Origin: Nepenthes gracilis | Taxonomy: Eukaryota > Streptophyta > Magnoliopsida > Caryophyllales > Nepenthaceae | Reading direction: 5' to 3' | Assembly: GCA_033239525.1 (NCBI GenBank) | Contig: BSYO01000004.1 | Location: forward strand, 24,156,037 to 24,220,036 | Length of the DNA stretch: 64,000 nucleotides | Part shown: positions 1 to 12,484 of the stretch, piece after piece | How the letters are laid out: each line of letters opens with the position of its first letter | Numbering within the stretch: position 1 is the first letter of the stretch | Program-made: the position numbers and the translations under genes | The notes under the pieces: generated by a model | The model's input: the letters and a program-made list of their open reading frames with translations, nothing else | The model's database searches: none | What the model was told of the DNA's origin: nothing

Positions 1-2149
1 GAGTATGACGAAAATATAGTCTCAGCACAGCTAAGTTGACCAAATTGACAGTTCACTAGAGGCAATCTGAAACAGTAAGATAAGATCCAGCTGAAACCAA
101 CAGCATATTTGACTAACAACAGCAACAGTTACAGGAGGTTATACTCTTCCATAAAAACGATAAGCACATCTTGGGAGTTGAAAATCAGATGAAAGTGCAG
201 CAAAATGGGCTCCTAAAAATAAATTTTAGATGAAAGCGCAGCAAGGTGGGCTCCTAAAAACCAATTTTAGGATGGGTTAAAGTCTCATGACCCATTGAGT
301 CCCAGGACCTGGAACACAAGCGGCTGGAGGTAAAATGTTTGATGGGCGAGAAGTAAGGGAGCTGGAGCTGGAGCTGGAGCTCGAGCGGCAAGAAGCAGCT
401 CTCCCAAAGTTTAGAAATTCAGGAGCTCACTAGATTCAGGAAGTTCGGTTATCCGGGTATTCACCTCTTCCTAAAGGTGCAACGTACATTGGATCTCAAT
501 CAAAACAATATAAATGGATAGTCTGGACTACCTAAATAAGAAATCGTCTCGGTTTCTCTAGGCCTTTGACTGTAACATCCGGCCCAACAATGGCACCTAT
601 ATCTCCATATTTGGGAGGAGATTAGAGACTGACTATAAATTTAATTTCAAAAGCGTTAATATTTTTTAATTTGCATATAAATGGCATGGTAAGACTTCTG
701 AAGGAAGAAACAGGGATGTCGCTAGAAGCACATCAACCAAATTTATGAGAACGAACCACAAGAGAGAAAAGGAGAAGGATGAGGATGAAAAGATGGTGAA
801 CCGTTTGGGCAATGATTGCAACTATTCTCCAATATGTTCTTATAGATATGGTAAAGAGCAATTCTATAACTTTTTTTGCTCTCTCTTTTCACCAAAATAG
901 GATTTTCCACCCGTGAAGTGAAAATTATGAAACATTGTTGTAAGGGTTGTGTCACCCTCCTAAACGGGTTGTATATCCAAGTTCCACTTCTGTAATAGTG
1001 TGAGACTATACTCTCATCCAAGTATACCCGATATGTGAATGGTAATAGGGTGGTATAACCTAACTCATAGCAGAGAGCTCTTTTGGATGAGAAGGTTGTA
1101 ACACCCTAGTACTAATTTTAGGAAGATTACATCTAATTCATGCATGATTCATGTTTAAGTCTTAAAGTCAATGTACTTTCTAATAAGACTCAACACAAGC
1201 TCTTTTAAGATAGAACAGAACATAACGAATAATAAATGCACATGCTCAATTAAGCTGAAAACTTGCAGATAATACAAACTTGATTGGTGCAATTGCACAA
1301 CTAAGATAGAAATTTGCGTGTGATGCAAGCATAAATGTCACACATGCTCAATTCAGGCAGAAACTTGCAAATGATGCACCCATAACTAGCACATATGAAG
1401 TAATTGCCCTTTGCTTTCCATTGAGTTGTCTTAGAATCTAAAATGCAGTAGATTAGAGAGTATCAATTTCCTTTATAAATGAATTAGAAGTAATCTAATG
1501 CCCCATTTGGCACATCATTTTGATTAAGAACCTTAAACTTAATTAGGATAATGTCATATAAGAGCTTGGATGCCTTAATTAAAGCTCATTTGGCTAAGAA
1601 TTCTTAGAGAAATAGATGAAGAGAAGGCGAAAGAAGAAATGGTGATTTTTGGAGGAATATTTCATGGTTTATTGGAATATCTAAGGCAAATGCATTTATT
1701 GTTCCTCCTTTTGTTTTATACCCGAATTTTAGGTTTCTGCCCCTCCACTTTGATGAAATTTTGAAATTACTTATTCATAACCTCCATGAGTGCATCCATT
1801 TGTATTCCTCCTTGAAATTTGGTATACGCGCAAAACCAAATATAGTTCCTTTTTGCTAAATTTGTGATGTTAGCCTGGTTGGTAAAATATCCCGTTCTAT
1901 GTATGCTCGGGGGCCCCTTCCATATATACCAGAGTGGTTTGAAGGAATTAGTCACAGATAGTTTATTCGATCTCTAATCTTCCTTACCCCTTCCCATGTC
2001 AATAACTAGAATGAAAAAAAAGGGGAAAAAAGGGGTTCAAAGAAAATTATTTGGTGCAAAATTATGAATGTGATATATAGTTATCCCCATAGGAAAGTAA
2101 AGGGGGGATAAAGGAAAGAGAAAGTGCTTTTATTAGAACAATCAACTGA
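1..2149. other. Intergenic or intronic DNA, no gene recognised
   Basis: I see no convincing exon on either strand. A short GGAGCT repeat sits at about 359-383. The stretch is moderately AT-rich. It lies downstream of the truncated SRF receptor gene on the minus strand, so it could be intron or 3' flank of that gene, but I could not find kinase-domain exons here. Confidence 0.4.
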
Positions 2150-2460
2150 TGCAAATAGATATAGGCTTGCTGGGCATCCGCTTATGCTTACTCAGTTTCT
2201 CACGATGACGCTTCGTTATAAGATTTGGACAAAAAGAAACGAAGTGACTTAGACAAATCTTTTTTGTCGATAGATATCATATTCATGGAATACGAATTAC
2301 TATCAAGATGCCTTGGTGGTGAAATGGTAGACACGCGAGACTCAAAATCTCGTGCTAAAGAGCGTGGAGGTTCGAGTCCTCTTCAAGGCATTATATTGAG
2401 AATGCTCATTGAATGGGCAATTCAATAAGAGATCTCGGATCGAATCGGTATATAATTTTA
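2150..2460 (+). other. NUPT: plastid DNA around trnL-CAA
   Basis: This stretch resembles the chloroplast inverted-repeat region that holds trnL-CAA between ndhB and ycf2. The tRNA (2310-2390) is intact, and the flanks on both sides read like plastid spacer, for example the segment near 2396-2450 after the tRNA. The surrounding DNA is AT-rich nuclear sequence with plant introns and retrotransposons, so this is a small nuclear insertion of plastid DNA. The outer boundaries are judged by eye and may be off by tens of bases. Confidence 0.75.
2310..2390 (+). tRNA. trnL-CAA: tRNA-Leu (CAA), plastid-derived copy
   Basis: An 81-nt cloverleaf with a long variable arm, as expected for tRNA-Leu. The acceptor stem pairs 2310-2316 with 2383-2389, with one G:U at the last pair, leaving A2390 as discriminator. 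The anticodon stem CGAGA/TCTCG (2336-2340 and 2348-2352) encloses the loop CTCAAAA with anticodon CAA at 2343-2345. The T arm holds GGTTCGAGTCC. No CCA is encoded. It is a plastid-type tRNA inside a nuclear plastid insert, so expression from a nuclear Pol III promoter is uncertain. Confidence 0.92.
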
Positions 2461-4969
2461 TGGTGAAACCTCATTGCATGTATATAATATTGCTCAAACC
2501 ATGATAATATCTACAAGAATAACCAAGCTGTGCTTTTTTATAAGTTTTAAAAATAAGCTTATTCTTGTGGAGACTTTTATTTTAATAGAACCATTATAAG
2601 GTAATTGACAATATATATATAGTTTGTGACATGTCCACTATATTATTTATATGTAAAAGTTCAAGAAAGCCCATCGACTACTTATAATAATAACTTACGA
2701 CCCTATCTATAGGCTTACAATATATAAACATACTGATCTCCTATTTTTTCCATGCTAGTGGAGATATCATTGGGTCTTGATTCCAAATTTTTTATAGATA
2801 TACATATGTTATTTGTTAGCCTTTTTTTGTACACTTATGGTGTATTATTTGTATCATATTTCTCATACCATGTTAAGACTTTGACTCATTCTGTAAACCC
2901 ACCATATTCCATATTAGTAGGTTTAGTATTGAGCGGCAGTGAGCAAAAGTTAGTCACCTTGGAGGACAATTGTGAAGGTCTTCATTCTAAAATGGGGCTT
3001 TAATCTTTGGATTGGTTACAGATGTGAACCTTGGATAATGTTTTGGTGTGAGAATATTTTAATTGGGATCCATAATTATGTCCATATGTAAAATATAAAA
3101 GTTTTTTTTTTTAAATCTAGGATGCTTATTGGTTCTAAATGTTTGAGTTGCTAGTGATTTTGTGCAGCATCATTAGATTATTACTTGAGACTTATGTTTA
3201 ATTACATAGCTGGGACGTGACAAATGCCCAATGGTTTTTTCTCTTGGTTAAGTAGTGGATTTCCATGTAATGTATACATAGTTGTTCCTTGTATTTGCCA
3301 GGTTGTTCACATATTCTCCCAAGAGGGGGATAATGGAACCTGAATTTGGTTGCAATGATTGTGGTTGGTCACCAACAATCAAGGGATGACTGCCTAAGTG
3401 GGGATTTTTCTTACTGAAAAAGGAAAATAACTTTTCTTTCCGATTTCTCTTTGGCTCACTCCCAACAACTGCAAGCCCCTGGTATTTTCTTCAGCTTACG
3501 TTCTCGCCTTTACATTTTTAGCAACGTTTAAACTTATCCACAACATTTACATTCAGGATCCCTTCAATTACAATTGTACTTCATTTCAAGCAAAGCAATT
3601 TACATCCTGCAATATTTTCACCAATTTGTATTCGAGTGGATTTTAGCTTTTCAGCAAATTTACAATTTCAGCAGTTATTTAAGTTTGCTGCATTTTGATT
3701 TTGTACGTCTTCATGCGCTTATACTTCATCTGTACTATACTTATCTCGCTTCCATTAATTTCCAGCCCTGAGTTTCTTTTATTATTTTTTTATCCTCGCA
3801 TTCAGCACAATTTTCCTTCTGCCTAACAATTTCCAGCTAGATAGTTTTTCATGTTCCAACCACGCTGTCTTTCAGTTCAACTGACTCAACTAGCTATCTT
3901 TCCGGCTGAGCCTCTTCTTGTCCAGCCTCCTATGTGGTTGGCACCCCAAGAGCCTATCATACCTTTGATCTTAAGTTTTATATCCCTTGGCATGTCACCC
4001 CTCAGCTCTAATCTTGTGGGACATTTCGATAATCTCATTCAAATTTTGACACACCTAATGGGATTTTAGGACTTATTACCAAATGGTAGAAAATAGGAGC
4101 AGGAATATTCTGAGTCTGAGTCAAGGTAAGAGATCAATTGGTTCTTGTTGGCCATATTTCCCAAATTGCAGTTAGCTGATGCCAAAAAATTTTTTGCAAT
4201 GTGCAAAAGTCACTAGATTTGCAGCCGAGGCATATCTTACAATGGGTTGAGTGGTGCACAGTTTTGCTGCCAACAATTCTACAGAGGCAGAATTGCCGAG
4301 TGATTTATCCCTAGTGCAGGCAGCTGCTAGTCAGCCACCAAATGTCCCATTGGCCACCAGGGAAATTGAACTCCGGAGGCAGCCAAGGGAATCATCTTCA
4401 GCAACTCTACTTGAATATTGGCCGACTACCCAACTGAGAATTTATAATAAAGTAACGTTACACAGCATTGTAAGGACACCTTCCAAACACTCATTTGATC
4501 TGTCACCTTATCCATCTATTTATTTTGCATGGTCCTGATAACGTGGACAGATCATGTCATAAAAGAAAAATATTCTCTTTATAACAACCCCTTTAGCAGC
4601 CATCAGATGATCGGTTATAATCACCTCGCCAGCCAGCTTGCCAATGGTTGAAACTAGAAACTCAGTTCATGGCACTGACAGTTGTAATAGAATTTGTGCC
4701 ACCTGTAACCTTTCCACATTAATATTTACCCTTGTCTCCAGCCTGCAGTTAGCTACCAAGTTTCATAGGTACACGTGCAGGGACCAATTGAAATCTTGCC
4801 CAATTTTTTGGCATCTCTCTGTCTCTTTCATTAAAGAAAGTTCCCAGGGACATAACGAGATATTCTGTCAAATTTGCAGAACCCATTATCTTGGGTTCAA
4901 TCCAGATACACTTTCACTTCCCACTTAAATAGCAATCAAGAGGAACAAAGTTCTGTTGGTGTAACTTAC
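2461..4969. other. Unassigned DNA left of the SRF exons
   Basis: No exon with recognisable homology on either strand. By its splice donor at 4969, this should be the fourth intron of the minus-strand SRF gene, but no fifth LRR exon follows. A minus-strand frame at about 4600-4725 stays fairly open around one stop and contains GKLAGEVIITDHLMAAKG; I do not recognise it. It may be a decayed inserted element. Confidence 0.35.
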
Positions 4970-5766
4970 AAATGAATAACATTAGGAGGAAGTTGGTATG
5001 GTATATCACCCTTAATATTATTCTGACTCACGTCACTGCATGAGGACAAAGAAACATGTCAATTATACAGTGAATATGCTCTGCCGATATATAGATAAAC
5101 AGATGAATAAAGATATTTCATCTTGGTCATCTTCAGGGGGAAACGTGCTCACAAGTATGTGACAGATGACAAGCTCGATAATTGATAACCCAATGATCCT
5201 GTCAGTCCAAGGCCAGAAACTCTTCTGCATAACAGAAACGAAAAAGAAAAAGTTAACGCTTGAGAAATTTTAGTTGAAACAAGTGAGGATGCTTCCATAA
5301 TTTAATAATTGTGAAGCCATGTGCATAATATTTACAAGTTCATCAATTCATGTGAAGAAGAACATTACATTTCAACCACCGATGCGTCAGAGCATGTTAT
5401 TCCGGTCCAATCTTGACCACAGGGATCACCTCCACTCGATTTCCAATTGGTTAGTTTATCTGGAGAATTCAAGCTCGTATACATCACATTTAGGGCAGAA
5501 ACTGCAAAAAAGGAAACACTAGGGATCTTACACATTGATATTCGTTTTCAGTTTTGGTTTCGCACTTTTCGTCCTATTTCTAGTTTTTCATCCGGTTGAT
5601 AGAAAATCCCATAGCAAATTTTTAATGAACTTTTTTTTTTCAGACGGAGTCAGACATTACCATCGGAGGAATCAGTTTTGGAGTGGACGAAGGAAATAAT
5701 GCCAAGGAAAAGGCACCAGATCCCTACAAAATTAGGGAACATCTTCTGCAGGTCTGGGAAATCCAT
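4970..5766 (-). CDS. STRUBBELIG-receptor family LRR receptor kinase, 5' exons only
   Basis: N-terminal part of a plasma-membrane LRR receptor kinase of the SRF family, which acts in cell-surface signalling and tissue patterning. Coding exons on the minus strand are 5766-5661, 5501-5369, 5224-5153 and 5035-4970; all junctions are GT-AG and phases agree. Exon 1 starts at ATG 5766 and encodes a signal peptide with hydrophobic core [13 protein letters not shown]. Exon 2 gives the SRF N-terminal cap with [19 protein letters not shown]. Exons 3 and 4 (72 and 66 bp) are single-LRR exons; exon 4 contains the family hallmark [13 protein letters not shown] strong donor (GTAAGT) follows exon 4, but I find no further LRR, transmembrane or kinase exon down to position 1. 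Either the next intron is very long and the rest lies off-window, or the gene is a truncated fragment. Family assignment rests on remembered motifs, not a search. Confidence 0.82.
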
Positions 5767-6280
5767 GAAGGAATTTAGTGTCTTCCTCTTAAGAGTTTGA
5801 AAACATTGATCAACAAAATTTGAAACGACAATCTCGGAAAGAATTCATGAAGAAGACGAACTCTAGAAGAGAAATAAAGTAGAAGATAACGAGAAAAGGA
5901 GGATCGTGATAGCCAACCCCAAACGGACAGTGCAAAAAATTTCGAGACGCTGTTGTTCGATATTTTGAGGATGAAGAAATCGAAGCATTAATCTTCCGAT
6001 TTGGATTGCCCAATTTAGGGCTGTGGACGATCTGGAAACAGCAAACGTGATGTCGTAAGCCATGAGCATTGAGTCTCCCACCCCAAATTTTCGGGAATTC
6101 GGGGAAGCAAGACGAGCAGACGGTTTTCTCCATATTCGGAAACTCCATACAGCCCATGCCTTCCCGCCTCCCTCTTTATAGTTGCTTTCATTCTCTCTCC
6201 CGTTGCCCGTCTTTTCGCAGGAAAAATAAACGGAAAAAGAAAAGGCTGGCCCCCGAGAGTCACTTTATTTTCCCCTAATC
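5767..6280 (-). promoter_or_regulatory. Probable 5' UTR and promoter of the SRF gene
   Basis: This is the sequence immediately upstream of the SRF start codon on the minus strand. It has higher GC than its surroundings and contains pyrimidine tracts typical of a plant 5' leader. A sharp change to very AT-rich DNA occurs at about 6280. Open frames of 70-115 codons exist here on the minus strand, but they show no recognisable domain and I treat them as chance. No transcription start can be fixed. Confidence 0.35.
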
Positions 6281-8440
6281 TAAATTATTAATATTTAAAT
6301 AAATTTATTAAATATTAAAAAAATTAATTAAAATTAATTATTAAATTATAATTAATTATTTTAAAATAAATAATTAAAATATAAAAAAATAACTTCTATC
6401 TCTTAAAAAAATAAAACAACCCCTATTAAAACAGTCCTAACGTGACTTCAATCATTTGGTAATGTAAGTTTAACAGCTAACAATTAAAATTTGAAAAATT
6501 AATTCAAAAATATTAATAATTTTTCAAATTTTTATGCTAAAAATATTTTAATATTTGATATTTTATACTGGACTTGCTATATCAAACTTTTAAATTTTAT
6601 ATTCAACTAGAAAATCATAACCTATAAACAGTGAAAATATCACGTATTGTTTTGATCATGGAATTGTTCCATAAAATATATAATTAAAATTAGGAGTTTC
6701 TCCTCAATTTTAATGTTATTATTTGTCATTATATAAATTAAAATATTCTTGAAAAAGTTTGATTAAATCCACAAATGTAGTTCTTTTATAAGTTTGAACT
6801 TAAAAAAGATCTTTAAAGTGAATAATTATATAACAAAATCAAATAATTACCCTAGAGAAAACAACAAAATTATAATATAAATTTTAATACAAGAGATAAT
6901 AAATTCATTGTGACTCTATAACGTCCTAATCCCAAATCCATAATTAATATCCAAACCTATCCATCTAAAATAAATTATAAATCTTAATCAATATAATATA
7001 TATATACTCATAGCATGCCTACAACTAACAAAATACAATTATAATGATATAAAGATTCTTATACTAAAAATAAATTTGAAAAAAGTATTAGTCTCAAAAA
7101 TCCTAACAAAATAAAATAAAATATCAAAATATATTTTTAGAATATAAATTAAATACTATTTTCAGTTGGGCCTCAATTTCTTTCGCCATAACTTTTTATC
7201 AAACTCTAAAGTCATCATTGTTTAACCTATTACTCTAAAAAAAAAAATTAATAAAAGTGAACCAAATACCCAATAAATAATAACAAATCTAAAAAAATAA
7301 TAATGAATGATAATAAATGTCCAAGATATCCAATAATAATGTATGCCAATAATCATAACCAATAATATAATATCCAACAGATCAATATATCTAAGAAAAT
7401 ACATTTTATCGTATTTATTATTCAAATATATAAGAAAGGCAAGTCACTCTAAATACCGATGTGATAAAGATTGTAAGATTTTACTAATAATAGACAAAAT
7501 TCCTCAAAATCTAATCTCATAAGAAATAAAAGGGATCTCTTGATCCGAATATCAACATGATAGACCTGAAAATTGAATAAAAATAAACATTATGGATTCC
7601 ACTAAATTCGGATACCATAAAATCTGACACATGGATTCTATCGAATACAACTCGTGGATTCAATCGAATCCCAAACTCATGAGGTATTACAATGACAAAA
7701 TATCACAATGAATCTCCTTGAACCTTATTGTACCACCGTGAATCAAAGATCACATATTTATGCCCACAATAGTTGAATAAGTGTAACAAGGTCATCAATG
7801 GTACCCTCATTATCCCTACAGTCCTTTCAGAAGCTGTACTCGTAGTATGCCTATACCATCCGTGATACCCCATGTCAAATGATATCCCTGATATTATCTC
7901 CTACGATGGTCACATGATTATAAGTATTTATTCACAATAAATAATATATCTTATTATCACCAAGATATGAAAATTAGTATCAGATAAGTGTAGATCATAT
8001 TAAGGTACCGTAACCTCCCATTTGATTAGATATATTAATATTTTCATATGCTCTCATTAACCTTAATCGTAATAAGTTAATAATTTAAATACTTACGCAA
8101 TCAAATATAACACAAAAGAGGCTTTGCAAGTACATTGATAGATATGTCGTTCGGTGCTAACAAAAATCCTACTTACACCATCAAGATTAATACAAATAAA
8201 TTTATTACAGATAATGAAAGAACCAAAAGAGAGCCAGGAATAACATATTTCGACCAATTTAACATTTGGCTAGTTTTTCCTAAAACTTTACTAAAGTTAC
8301 AAAATATCATTAATTTTGTCGTTATCGAACTAACCAACGATTCTTATCTTATTTAACTATCCTAATTAATTCTATAAACAATCCCATCAAAATAATAATT
8401 TTCGATAAATTTCTCCTAAATTAGTTGACAATTCCAATAT
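6281..8440. other. Very AT-rich intergenic DNA
   Basis: Mostly A/T runs with stops in all frames up to about 7440. From about 7440 to 8130 the sequence is less AT-biased and could be a decayed repeat, but I could not match it to another segment in the window. No gene is supported. Confidence 0.5.
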
Positions 8441-8610
8441 ATATATATTTATTTATATATACTAACATACACACACCCGTACGCACACACACACCCCTCT
8501 CCCACCCACGCACAACTTGTGGCCAGCAGAGCACACACCTCTCTCACACACGGCTACATGCATAGCAGCACGCAGCTGCACCCACATGCGCAGAGTCAGC
8601 ACTCACCCGT
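8441..8610. repeat. Dinucleotide microsatellite tract (TA then CA-rich)
   Basis: An ATATAT run (about 8440-8460) is followed by ACACAC-rich sequence (about 8465-8600) with interruptions. Short open frames crossing it are low-complexity artefacts. Confidence 0.7.
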
Positions 8611-9599
8611 ACAGCACACGTACACTACAGGAATCCAAGTAGGGTGGAAAAGCTGTTCTTCCTTGTTGGACGCCCTGTCAAGTAGCATTTGCACACATTT
8701 ATAGCGTGTGAATCCTCAAGAATGATTATTTCCAAAATCTCATGTATAATTAAATTTGGAATTTATTCAAGGTAGGAGTTTTCAGTAGGAAGCCGTTCTT
8801 CTTCATTAATCAAGTTCTCACGCCATACTCAACAGAACTTCATTAATCAAGTTTTCCTTTGTCAACACGCTAGTTTCAAACAGAACTTCATGGTCTATTT
8901 TCCTCAATTTTCGCTAATACATGAATCAAAGGAGCCGAGGAGTACACCATACCAATTTTCATCTTCTAACAATTAAAAAAGGATGTCTTTAGCATAAACC
9001 TATTGATTATTACGCCTCAATCTCACGATTTCTCACCTCTCAAGCCATAGGCTCTATTTTTACTCAATTTTTGGCTCAAGACAAAATCTGGTTGATTCCC
9101 ACAAAATCAAGGCACGCAGTAAGAAAATCAACATTAACAATAAGAACAGAAGGATTTACTTGCAACAATTAGAGGATTACTTATAAAGAAACCCAAATCA
9201 ATTTGCCTAATTTATCGGGTTACTAAACACGGCTAGGGTTTCAATGGTTGTGTCGGCTTCGACACAACTACGGCAGCGGCTTCAGACAATAGCGGTGACT
9301 CTCCTTTCGGAATCGATTAATCGACGGCGACGGCAATAATAACCGTGGTCTAGCCTCCCTCTCTCTGATTTCACCCGTAATCACACTCGAAGAAGAAGAA
9401 ATAGAAGAAAAAAGGAGACAACAATTTTAAAAGAGGATAAGGAAAACTGAAAGGAGTGAATTGGGTTGGTGACCGAGAGGAAGAAGGGAATGTGGTTTTA
9501 CCCATCGATCGGCAAAAGAAGGAGAAGTCGTCGCCATTCAAATCGCCCGGCAGTTCCTCTTTCTTTCCTTCTCCTTCTTCTTCGTCCATTTTCTCTCTA
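8611..9599. other. Intergenic, moderately GC, no gene confirmed
   Basis: A short repeated phrase, CTTCATTAATCAAGTT, occurs twice near 8800 and 8830. At 9236-9355 there is a GC-richer stretch beginning CTAGGGTTTCAATGG that would encode a peptide of about 36 residues on the plus strand; the CTAGGGTTT context resembles plant 5' leaders. No following exon is recognisable, so I do not call a gene. A polypyrimidine stretch leads into the TTA repeats at 9600. Confidence 0.35.
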
Positions 9600-9960
9600 C
9601 TTCTTGTTATTATTATTATTATTATTGTTATTATTATTAATATTTTATTATAATATCGCATAACATTATTATTAATTAGTAATAGTATTATTTATTACTA
9701 ATTATTATTAATTTTATTAATATCCATTATTACTCTTATTTATTATTATTATCATTTATCATTTATTATTTATTATTTAATACCCATTATTATTAATAAC
9801 ATTTATTAATATCAATATATCATATTATTTCTTACTATATTATTACTTATCTTTATTATTTAATACTCATTGTTATTAATAATATTTATTAATATCAATA
9901 CATCATATTATTACATACTCATTTTCAATATGAAAGTTATGTCCTTAGGTACAAATTATT
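9600..9960. repeat. ATT/TTA trinucleotide-rich repeat region
   Basis: Dense TTA and ATT triplets. A segment at about 9772-9832 is repeated with few changes at about 9859-9918 (TTTAATACCCATTATTATTA versus TTTAATACTCATTGTTATTA), showing a local tandem duplication of about 88 bp period. No gene. Confidence 0.7.
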
Positions 9961-11061
9961 GTATTTTTTAATACTATCTAAAGAGTACTTGTGATAAAGA
10001 AAATCCAATCACATTTTTGTTATCTCAAATGTTATAGTTAATATCGAATACCCAGATATAATATAAGTTACATGACTTGAGACTCGTACATTTGTATGTA
10101 TTTTTTTCTCTCTTTAGTTAGACATCTATATAAATAAATACAAATATTATATATTTAATTAATACAAATGTGTAATTCCTATGTATCATTTAATGGGTAT
10201 TAACTATAAATTATTACACATAATATGACATATATTTAATAATTTATTAAAATTATTAAAGATTATAATCTTATATAATTTTATTATATTTTATAAAAGA
10301 TATTATTTTTTTAATAGCTCTGATATTTAATAAAAAAATTAATATTTATTTAATTAAAAAAATCTATTCTCTATCTATCATATAAATGACAATATCATCT
10401 ATCATATATTATGGATAATAATTTACAGTTCTTATAAATAATAAGGGTAATTTTTTCAAATTTTTGTTGAAAATGCTTAATTAACATCCATTTCAACACT
10501 AATTTTATAAAGCTTGTTCACAAAAATGCAGCAATACAATCCTAACACAAAATTCTATAATTCTCATTAAAAAAAAATAAGAGTAAATAGAAAGAAATTA
10601 ATTCTAAATTTTTTTAAAAAATTAAATATAAATTTAAATATATTACTAATGTTTAATTCCGTACCTTTGAGACTAGCTATAATCACCCGGGACAGATTTA
10701 ATTGAAAAGCTAGAGCCGCAAACTATTCCGATGGGATTAATGGAAATGAAAATGGAAGAAGAAATCCTAATATTAAATTATAAAATGATATAATAATTCG
10801 ATAATTCGTAAAATAATTTAATTACTACATCATCATCATTGTATTACTATCTTCCAAGAAGCATCAGTACCCCACGTTAAACCATGGTGAGCATTAACCA
10901 AATTCATTGATAATAGACCACCCCAATCAACCTTCATCAATAAGAGTACGTTTAATTAATATTTTATTATTTAATTTGTAAAATAATATGAGAAATAAGG
11001 TATAAATAATAATAATAAAAATAATGATAATAGTAATAATAATAATATGTAATAATAATAC
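9961..11061. other. AT-rich intergenic DNA ending in AAT repeats
   Basis: No gene is supported. The last 80 bases before the solo LTR at 11067 are AAT/TAA trinucleotide repeats, which resume beyond it at 12014. Confidence 0.5.
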
Positions 11062-11066
11062 CTAAT

Positions 11067-12013
11067 TGTTGCGTCTCGAGCTCGCGGTTACCGTACGGAT
11101 TAGGGAGCCTTCAGATTCCTTAGCACGCAGCAGCGTCGATCGAAGGGTCCGGTCTCCATCTCTATGAACCTGAACCTGCACAACACAAACAACAAACAAG
11201 AGGTCAGGGATCCGACAGGATTTCTCTCACCGAAGCCGCTCCGACGCTCAAGTCAGCAGATTCCCGCAATGGACGGAAATGGCGCACGCTAAGGGCTGTG
11301 CGCGGATGAATGCTGTGAAAGCGTAAGAGATGCTCGTGTGGTGATATGGAGAATGCAGTGAGCAGGTGGTGGAAAGCCTGGCTTCCTCGGTGCACCGCAA
11401 TGGTGGCTGACTTTCCCGTAATCTGAGTAGACGTGGGATGAGTAATTGTGAACTTGCTCTTGCTGGGCGGAAGTGAGTTTATCCTCCGTGCCAGTTTGTC
11501 CCTTTCTTGGGGTTAAATGGAGAAGAAGGAAGCTCAGAGCTGGTTGAGTTTGATTCAGGATCAGTATTCAGCCAAAAGAAGATGAAGAAGAGATCGAAGA
11601 GGAAGATCCTTTCCTCTGTGGGGCGTGAGGGCTACTGCGCCACTGGTCACTGTTGTGGACCACCAGTCACGCTGGTTGTCCTTTTACCATGGATGGCACG
11701 CTTCTGAGCGTTGCCGGCCACGCCAGATTTTCCCCTGAGCGGGGATTGGTTGGCTGCCTGCAGACGGCAGTGGGAGCCGTTGGCGCTGCTCCAGCCACCT
11801 CTCTACTGGCTAGCCTTTCCGCCTTTTCCACCTGTTTCCCGGCGACGCATTAAATGCGTTGCAGGATTCCGTCGCCTTCTGCCAGCATAGGTTCGCGCCT
11901 TTCGACCATTGGGTTGGGCTGACTGTCTCATATGGGCTTTTGGACCTTTCGCGAGCCACGGAATCCTTCATGGGCTTGGCAATTCTTCATGGGCCAGGAC
12001 ATGGGACCCAACA
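11067..12013 (-). mobile_element. Solo LTR with target-site duplication CTAAT
   Basis: A 947-bp GC-rich island inside AAT-repeat DNA. Its plus-strand ends are TGTTGCGTCTCG and GGGACCCAACA, so it has TG...CA termini with a short TGTTG/CAACA inverted repeat. The same five bases CTAAT flank it at 11062-11066 and 12014-12018. I orient it as minus because the leader-like phrase TTGTTTGTTGTTTGTGTTG reads on that strand near 11170-11195, resembling the downstream part of other LTRs here. No internal coding region remains, which points to LTR-LTR recombination. The short frames inside show no known domain. Confidence 0.85.
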
Positions 12014-12018
12014 CTAAT

Positions 12019-12484
12019 AATTAATAATAATATGATTAATAATAATTATTATTATATAATGTAATAATAATAATAATTAGACATAATAATAATAATAATA
12101 ATAATAATAATATAATACCTAATAATAATAATATCTAATAAATAATAATAATACGTCGGAATAATAATTTTTAAGAAAATATTTATTTTTGATTAAATTT
12201 GTAACAATTTTCATCTTATTTCCTCCAACCAAATATGAAGTAAAAGTAACGACTTCACAGGTTACAGATCAAATACAACATAATCATAGAATTCTTTATA
12301 TTAGAGATCTACATTTACAACAATTGAGCTTCAATGATGGAACGAAATTGAAAGCCAGCAGGTTTGTGTATCAACGCTACAAGCTCGAGCTCAACGAGGT
12401 TCACAGACACAGATCAATGATCAAAAAGCTATTCCTCGTGTGATGCCGAGCTTACATTAGCATTTTTTTCAGGCAAGAATGATG
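12019..12484. other. AAT microsatellite and 3' flank of the PHL6-like gene
   Basis: AAT/ATA trinucleotide repeats run to about 12165, then ordinary sequence leads to the PHL6 stop codon at 12485-12487. The latter part (12190-12484) is probably the 3' UTR of that minus-strand gene. The exact polyadenylation site is not determinable by eye. Confidence 0.4.

Noticed and set aside
4251..4538. 95-codon plus-strand open frame
   Set aside because: Looks protein-like in parts (LPSDLSLVQAAASQPPNVPL) but matches no family I know, has no splice partners, and lies in a region of possible foreign insertion.
5810..6263. Open frames of 82-115 codons on the minus strand above the SRF start
   Set aside because: Overlapping frames in a leader/promoter region, no domain, and the SRF start at 5766 with a signal peptide explains the gene better.
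8519..8704. 61-codon open frame in the CA-rich tract
   Set aside because: Simple-sequence translation rich in His, Thr and Ser.
9371..9663. Overlapping open frames on both strands
   Set aside because: Created by CTT/TTA low-complexity sequence.
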